Origin: Dendrophyllia cribrosa
Taxonomy: Eukaryota; Cnidaria; Anthozoa; Scleractinia; Dendrophylliidae
Assembly: GCA_024195265.1 (NCBI GenBank)
Contig: JAJLRJ010000005.1
Span: 40,883,280 to 40,947,279, forward strand
Direction: 5' to 3'
Length of the DNA stretch: 64,000 bases
The stretch's first letter is position 1. Each line of letters begins with the position of its first letter. The notes beneath the pieces are model-generated. The model worked only from the letters and a program-made list of their open reading frames with translations. It was not told the origin of the DNA and did not search any database. Both the position numbers and the translations under genes were made by a program. Positions 57,576 through 64,000 of the stretch are shown here, piece by piece.

Positions 57576-58276
57576 AGCCTGGTTTCCATATAATCGCAAC
57601 GATCGCCGCAACGATCGCAGCGATCGTTACGATTGACGATCGCTGCGATTCTTGCGACCCTTGCGATCATATGGAAACCAAAACGTTGCGATCCTTGCGA
57701 TTGCGATCGCAGAGATAGAAATTTTTCTATAAGCCTGGTTTCCATATAATCGCAACGATCGCAGCGATCGTTACGATCGCTGCGATTCTTGCGATCCTTG
57801 CGATCGCTGAGACCTCAGGTTTCCATATGATCGCAGCGATCGCAAGGAAACGTCGGGTAGGCCTGGATCCGTTAAACTTTAAGTGCATTATGGGATACAA
57901 GGCTTTGGGGTGCAATGCTTTCTGGGACATCTTGGATCGCAAGGATCGAAAGAGTGGTTTCCATATAAAAAGCTCTCGATCGCAATGATCGCAAGGATCG
58001 CAGAGATAGAAATTTTTCTATCTCTGCGATCGCAATCGTAAGGATCGTAACGATCGCAAGGATCGCAACGTTTTGGTTTCCATATGATCGCAAGGGTCGC
58101 ACAACACTTTTTTCTGCGATCGTTGCGATTATATGGAAACCAGGCTATATCTGCGATCGCAATCGCAACGGATCGCAACGTTTTGGTTTCCATATGATCG
58201 CAAGGATCGCAAGAATCGCAGCGATCGCCGATCGTAACGATCGCTGCGATCGTTGCGATTATATGAAAATCAGGCT
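57576..58276. mobile_element. Outer GCGATCGC-rich foldback element
   Basis: Begins AGCCTGGTTTCCATATAATC and ends with its inverse. Left half 57576-57731, right half 58147-58276; the rest is a second copy inserted at its centre. Target words TTA/TAA lie at the borders inside the minisatellite unit (CGCTTT...TTAGAAC). Confidence 0.75.
57732..58146. mobile_element. Inner copy of the same foldback family, inserted in the outer one
   Basis: AGCCTGGTTTCCATATAATC to its inverse, 415 bases, flanked by ATA on both sides (57729-57731, 58147-58149). The centre GCAGAGATAGAAATTTTTCT followed by ATCTCTGCGATCGC is the intact form of the sequence that the insertion split in the outer copy. A further internal end (TTTCCATATGATCGCAGCGA at 57820) suggests yet another partial copy. 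Confidence 0.8.
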
Positions 58277-58586
58277 TTAGAACAAGGAATATACGTGATT
58301 GTACTTTATTTGTCTTTTGCGCAACACGCTTTTCAGAACGAGGAATATACATGTAGTTTCGTGTAACTCGCGTTTAGAACGAGGAATATACATTTACTGT
58401 ATTTACCTTTCGCCCAACACGCTTTTAGAACAAGGACTATATATAAATGTCAGTTCATTTATGTTTCGTTTAAAATGCTTCTAGAACTAGGAATACTAAT
58501 TTTTCTTTTATCGTTCGCGTAAATCGTTAACATGTTGGATTTCTAAGAGTCACTAATGAGATGCATTTTACGGATCGACAACTCTT

Positions 58587-59299
58587 CTCTTCTTTTTTAA
58601 TTATTCAGTTAAAAAAATATTCAAATAATTTAATTTCCAAACTGACATCAAGTAACAACATAAAGAACCGATCATTATCTATGGAGGGAATCAAAGGGCA
58701 CGGAAAAATCACCTAAAACAAAAAATACTATCTAAGGTTCTATGTCTCTCTCTCCGGGCCTGACAGTAGCGAGTTCCCAAGTCCTCTTAAACTCCACCTT
58801 TTGACCCCTTGGGTTGTTTCTGTGTTACGATGTCTTAACCTTGTTTTAACTTTAATAGGTAGCCCATTGTATACTTCACAGGATAAATTCGCATGCGTCG
58901 ATGATGACGTCATATGACGTCATTTATTTGTCTCCGCTATGCTGTATTTTGATTTCCAGGAAATCCAAAATTAATTTCTAAATCAATAGAGTGAAAAAGT
59001 GCAGATACCAAAGAAACCTACCAAAAAAAAAAGATTAGTTGTCATCATGTGTCGTACGAAAAAAAAACAATGCACCCCCAAAAAAAGAATTTAAAAGAAA
59101 CTAAAAACTACTTGAGAGGGATGGAGTCCACCCCCCTGTCTCTCCCCTACCGGATTACAAGATAAAACGGGCTAGGTTAATTCGACAAAACGCGCATTGC
59201 TTCCTTAATGCAAAAAAGATGATGTTCTTCTCTCGCAGCTTTAAAACTTTATGCAAACTTCAAATCACGTGCTTTTATTTCTTTCTTTGTTCTTTCATC
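58587..59299. other. Spacer
   Basis: No gene recognised. Confidence 0.4.
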
Positions 59300-60213
59300 A
59301 CTGAAAAGCGTGCCAACGTTGTTTACGGCCAAAATCTTTGACATTTTGTCCCCTGGCGATTGGCCCAAGTTTCTAATCAATATTCATGAAATATCGAGGC
59401 CCTCGCCGCAAATCAAGCAGGCCGTGTTCTTGAGAAAATGTCTCGCAAGTTGTAAACCCGCCTTTTGGCGCACAAGAGGCAACTTGGAAGACTCCGGGAA
59501 GACCTACCGCTAAGGCAAAAAGCCGCCCCACAACTCCAACCGAAGGTAAGAGTCGCTTCGCAGAAAAGTTATATTTGTTCAATAAAAGAGTATAAAATTT
59601 TGCTCGATGAAGTAAACACGTGCGTTGAGCTTCTCTTCGTCTTACGACGTCTCTGCGTTTTGGTACTGTAATTGTCTTTCATAAATGTCTCTGGCTGGCT
59701 AATTTCGTTCAAGCTGCATATACTTTCAATGGAATATTTTTTAGTTCAACTTAAGGAGCTTAGGCCTTGAAATAAATGTTGAAAAACTATTTTGAAATTC
59801 CTGTTAGAAATCGTTTAATTCTTACATTGTATCCCATCAAATGTTGACAAAAACCACGTCTAATGCACCTAAAATACAGCCTTTGTCGTCTGTAAAATAA
59901 CAAAACTTGAACATTTTATCTTATCAATCGTTCATTTATATTTTCAGGAACTTGACAGAGTATCAACGTCAGGAAAATGGCGGGATGAAGAAACAATTCA
60001 AGGGGACAAACTGGAATGACAAATTAGGAGGAATCTCATCAAAGATAAGAACTTTGTTTAGTTCATTTATTTTTTGAACAAATGGTGGCTGAACATAGGC
60101 AAATACTTTAGTTTGTGTTCGTATGGAATGTTTTGAACCAGAGGAAGAGAGAATTGAATACCAGGAGGATATTGAAGATTATTACATGCCGAATCGCGTA
60201 CTGGCTGGTAAAG
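59300..60213 (+). CDS. Putative 5' exons of an unidentified gene
   Basis: A donor CCGAAG|GTAAGA (exon end 59545) and an acceptor TATATTTTCAG (exon start 59948) define a plausible 402-base intron. The second exon runs to AAAG|GTAATT (end 60213, or 60207 with the alternative GT). ATG at 60123 starts MECFEPEEERIEYQEDIEDY YMPNRVLAG, very acidic, open to the donor. No upstream stop-free link to the first exon with ATG exists, so the first exon would be 5' UTR. Further exons must lie beyond the window, past the satellite. The family is not recognised; the acidic stretch may be chance. Coordinates of the transcription start are a guess. Confidence 0.35.
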
Positions 60214-60899
60214 GTAATTGTCCGGACCGTCAAATCAGCATAGGTCTTAGTTAAATAACTTCTGATAATTTTAATCTCAGCCATCATTTGGACGTTGAGC
60301 GATCGTTTGATTTATACGGTTGATAATTTGACGATTGAAATTAACGGCCTGCTTTTTTATTCCTGTGAACATTTCTTTATGCCAAACAAATACCAAAATA
60401 TAATGAAATTGCTTGCAAAACTTCGTTTAAATAGGAAATACGATTTTGGTTTGGTCGATCGCTCAGCGTTTAGGTATAAACATTACAGTTATAACTTCAG
60501 TTGATGTGGTGGGTGTTTGTATTTTTAAGGTGGCACTGACAGTTTATTAACTGCAAACTCCTAATTTGAACACGTCAAATGTTTGTTTCCATGGTCACAT
60601 TGGCTGTTATGAAATCACTTTCCTTTTAAAAATTGTTTTATATTAGCGTGGCACTGACAATTTTTCCAAAATTTCGTTGTCAGTTCACGCAAAATTAGTT
60701 TATCAAATTGTCTGTTATAATTTTATACTTTGAAACGAAGTTGTCCTGTCAGTGCTCCTTACAATTATTCACACTTTCCCAACATCAACTGATTGACAAG
60801 AGAACAAAGGCCTTTACAAGTTGCTTTCTTCCTTTTTCCTAAGATTGAGTGCCTGTGCTCTCTTGTCGATTGCACGTATATTTAGGAGCTTAGTTTATA
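60214..60899. other. Spacer or intron
   Basis: A short diverged repeat, GTGGCACTGACARTTT, occurs at 60530 and 60650, partly inverted near 60745 (CTGTCAGTGCTCC). Nothing else. Confidence 0.4.
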
Positions 60900-61058
60900 A
60901 AGCCCCGATGTCTGGTGTTTTCGATTAATTAAACCCACGAGTATCAATGTCGAGTGTGATCGTTCGGGTTAAGTTGGTGTAGTTCTGAAAAGAATTGTTG
61001 TTTACAATGACTGACGTTTCGACAACTGACCTGAACGGAAGTCACACTCATCTACAAT
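60900..61058 (-). mobile_element. Retroelement 3'-end-like fragment (Penelope-like, tentative)
   Basis: The minus strand reads GTGACTTCCGTTCAGGTCAG, TTGTCGAAACGTCAGTCATT and AACCCGAACGATCACACTCG, a layout I know from 3' ends of Penelope-like elements in marine invertebrates. It joins directly to the satellite. Confidence 0.45.
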
Positions 61059-64000
61059 ACGGACTACTAACTTGGAACAAACACCACTGACATTGATCAC
61101 CATGGCAAAACTTACTAATGAAAGCTTACAATTTACAAACTACTAACAAATGTGAAAGACAAAGACAAACCTAGAGACAGACAAGGAACGGTATACAAGA
61201 TGAAATGTTGCAACTGGCTGAACACCATTTACAAAATAATCACAGAATCGACTAGGACTAACAACAACAACAACAACATTTGACTCTGTCAAATGCATTA
61301 GCTACAGTACGGACTACTAACTTGGAACAAACACCACTGACAGCTTACAATTTACAAACTGCTAACAAATGTTAAAGACAAAGACAAACCTAGAGACAAG
61401 GAACGGTATACAAGATGAAATGCTGCAACTGGCTGAACACCGTTTACACACTAATCACAGAATTGACTGGGACTCTGTCAAATGCTATTAGCTACAGTAC
61501 GCGGACTACTAACTTGGAACAAACACCACTGACACTGATCACCATGGCAAAACTGACTAATGAAAGCTTACAATTTACAAACTACTAACAAATGTTAAAG
61601 ACAAAGACAAACCTAGAGACAGACACAGAACGGTATACAAGATGAAATTCTGCAACTGGCTGAACACCATTTACACACTAATCACAGAATTGACTAGGAC
61701 TAACAACAACAGCAACAACATTTGACTCTGTCAAATGCATTAGCTACAGTGCGGACTACTAACTTGGAACAAACACCACTGACAGCTTACACTTTACAAA
61801 CTGCTAACAAATGTTAAAGACAAAGACAAACCTAGAGACAAGGAACGGCATACAAGATGAAATGCTGCAACTGGCTGAACACCGTTTACACACTTATCAC
61901 AGAATTGACTGGGACTCTGTCAAATGCTATTAGCTACAGCACGGACTACTAACTTGGAACAAACACCACTGACACTGATCACCATGGCAAAACTGACTAA
62001 TGACAGCTTACAATTTGCAAACTAAAAACAAATGTAAAAGACAAAGACGAACCAAGAGACAGACAAGGAACGGTATAAAAAATCAAATGCTGCAACTGGC
62101 TGAACACCGTTTACACACTAATCACAGAATTGACTGGGAATCTGTCAAATGCTATTAGCTACAGTACGGACTACTAACTTGCAACAAATACCACTGACAT
62201 TGATCACCATGGCAAAACTGACTAATGACAGCTTACAATTTACAAACTACTAACAAATGTTAAAGACAAAGACAAACCTAGAGACAGACACAGAACGGTA
62301 TACAAGATGAAATTCTGCAACTGGCTGAACACCATTTACACACTAATCACAGAATTGACTGGGACTAACAACAACAGCAACAACATCAACATTTGACTCT
62401 GTCAAATGCATTAGCTACAGTACGGACTACTAACTTGGAACAAATACCACTGACACTGATCACCATGGCAAAACTGACTAATGACAGCTTACAATTTACA
62501 AACTACTAACAAATGTTAAAGACAAAGACAAACCTAGAGACAGACACAGAACGGTATACAAGATGAAATGCTGCAACTGGCTGAACACCGTTTACAAACT
62601 AATCACAGAATTGACTGGGACTCTGTCAAATGCTATTAGCCACACAGTACGCGGACTACTAACTTGAAACAAACACCACCGACACTGATCACCAAGGCAA
62701 AACTGACTAATGACAGCTTACAATTTGCAAACTCAAAACAAATGTAAAAGACAAAGACGAACCAAGAGACAGACAAGGAACGGTATAAAAAATCAAATGC
62801 TGCAACTGGCTGAACACCGTTTACACACTAATCACAGAATTGACTAGGACTCTGTCAAATGCATTAGCTACAGTACGGACTACTAACTTGGAACAAACAC
62901 CACTGACACTGATCACCATGGCAAAATTGTTTAATGACAACTTACAATTTGAAAACTACTAACAAATGTAAAAGACAAAGACGAACCTAGAGACAGACAA
63001 GGAACGGTATACAAGATGAAATGCTGCAGCTGGATGAACACCATTTGACTCTGTCAAATGCATTAGCTACAGTACGGACTACTAATTTGAAACAAACATC
63101 ACTGACACTGATCACCATGGCAAAACTGACTATTGACAGTTTACAATTTACAAACTACTAACAAATGTAAAAGACAAATACGAACCTAGAGACAGACAAG
63201 GAACGGTATACAAGATGAAATGCTGCAACTGGCTGAACACCATTTACACGCTAATCACAGAATTGACTAGGACTAACAACAACAACATCATCATTTGACT
63301 CTGTCAAATGCATTAGCTACAGTACGGACTACTAATTTGAAACAAACACCACTGACACTGATCACCATGGCAAAACTGACTAATGACGGCTTCCAATTTA
63401 CAAACTACTAACAAATGTAAAAGACAAAGGCGAACCTAGAGACAAGGAACGGTATACAAGATGAAATGCTGCAACTGGCTGAACACCATTTACACACTAA
63501 TCACAGAATTGACTGGGACTCTGTCAAATGCATTAGCTACTGTATGGACTACTAATTGGAACAAACACCACTGACACTGATCATCATGGCAAAACTGACT
63601 AATCACAGCTTACAATTTACAAACTACTAACAAATTTAAAGACAAAGACAAACCTAGAGACAGACAAGGAACGGTATACAAGATGAAATGCTGCAACTGG
63701 CTGAACACCATTCACAAAATAATCACAGAATTGACTGGGACTCTGTCAAATGCATTAGCTACAGTACGGACTACTAACCTGGAACAAACACCATTGACAC
63801 TGATCGCCATGGCAAAACTGACTAATGACAGCTTACAATTTACAAACTACTAACAAATGTTAAAGACAAAGACAAACCTAGAGATAGACACAGAACGGTA
63901 TACAAGATGAAATTCTGCAACTGGCTGAACACCATTTACACACTAATCACAGAATTGACTAGGACTAACAACAACAGCAACAACATCAACATTTGACTCT
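61059..64000 (+). repeat. Satellite array, units of ~190-256 bases, open at the window end
   Basis: The phase mark GGACTACTAA recurs at 61061, 61311, 61503, 61753, 61943, 62168, 62424, 62653, 62877, 63077, 63327, 63546 and 63768, spacing 190-256. Long units contain an optional block with GATCACCATGGCAAAACTGA and an optional (AAC)n block ending in CATTTGACTCTGTCAAATG, a small hairpin; short units lack one or both. Stops in all frames; non-coding. Confidence 0.95.

Larger units (their letters stand above)
57410..58500 (+). repeat. ~55-base minisatellite, split by insertions
   Basis: Units with CGCGCAACACGCTTTTAGAA, CGAGGAATATACATGTA and CCATTTACCTTT recur at 57455, 57505, 57560, then beyond the insertion at 58277, 58320, 58370 and 58420. 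A stray unit at 56590-56633 on the other side of the TA-flanked MITE shows that element inserted into the array too. Confidence 0.7.
56126..58586. mobile_element. Possible 2.5 kb TIR element carrying a minisatellite and nested transposons
   Basis: Left (56126-56170) TTGTCGATCCGAAAAATGCA, CTCATCAGGACACTTAG; right (58544-58586), inverted, TTGTCGATCCGTAAAATGCA, CTCATTAGTGACTCTTAG. About 43 bases pair with few mismatches across 2.4 kb. No convincing target duplication was identified. No transposase; contents are repeats only, listed separately. Confidence 0.5.

Noticed and set aside
57576..58276. CRISPR-like or bacterial HIP1 array because of many GCGATCGC words
   Set aside because: No equal spacers; the words are arranged as nested inverted repeats with transposon termini in eukaryotic DNA.
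61059..64000. Repetitive coding gene (recurring ATGGCAAAACTGACTAATGA)
   Set aside because: Stops in all frames within each unit and indels between units; a satellite.

Overview
The window is nuclear DNA of a metazoan, most likely an anthozoan cnidarian of the stony-coral type. The evidence is GT-AG introns, AT-rich spacers full of small transposons and foldback elements, poly(A)- and microsatellite-tailed LINEs, tRNA-type SINEs, and a DZIP3-type HEPN plus NB-ARC-TPR gene of the kind expanded in corals. Species is inferred from gene style only. No bacterial or viral replicon, CRISPR array or rRNA is visible.

Left part (1-31 kb), immune-type genes. There are three copies of the start of a HEPN-domain gene, all on the minus strand: a 5' stub at 2.82-2.92 kb, a complete HEPN exon at 4.44-5.53 kb whose partner exon is not in the window, and a HEPN exon at 29.42-30.43 kb. 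The last one splices in matching phase to a large NB-ARC-TPR exon at 22.94-26.64 kb, giving a predicted HEPN / charged repeat linker / NB-ARC / TPR receptor of about 1,565 residues. A 5'-truncated L1-type LINE sits antisense in its intron about 10 bases inside the splice donor, and an 8-base excess in exon 1 breaks the frame. Between 6 and 22 kb I see only repeats, transposon remnants and a 78-base relic of a Mab-21 gene.

Middle part (35-54 kb), conserved genes. An intronless Mab-21 (cGAS-like fold) gene lies head to head with a six-exon RAD6-type E2 gene (UBE2A, 152 aa). The E2 gene is tail to tail with a six-exon mitochondrial carrier (SLC25A43, 338 aa). UBE2A and SLC25A43 are also close neighbours on human Xq24, so this looks like old animal microsynteny. 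Introns and spacers hold many MITEs, SINEs, hAT-like elements and a CR1-type LINE end.

Right part (54-64 kb), repeats. A nest at 56.1-58.6 kb has a 55-base minisatellite inside a possible terminal-inverted-repeat element, with a TA-flanked MITE carrying another MITE, and a GCGATCGC-rich foldback element carrying a second copy of itself. Two putative 5' exons of an unidentified plus-strand gene follow at 59.3-60.2 kb. From 61.06 kb to the window end there is a satellite with units of about 190-256 bases.

The coding genes suggest two themes. One is an innate-immunity neighbourhood (NLR-like HEPN/NB-ARC/TPR, Mab-21). The other is a housekeeping block (ubiquitin conjugation, mitochondrial transport). 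No joint function can be shown from sequence.
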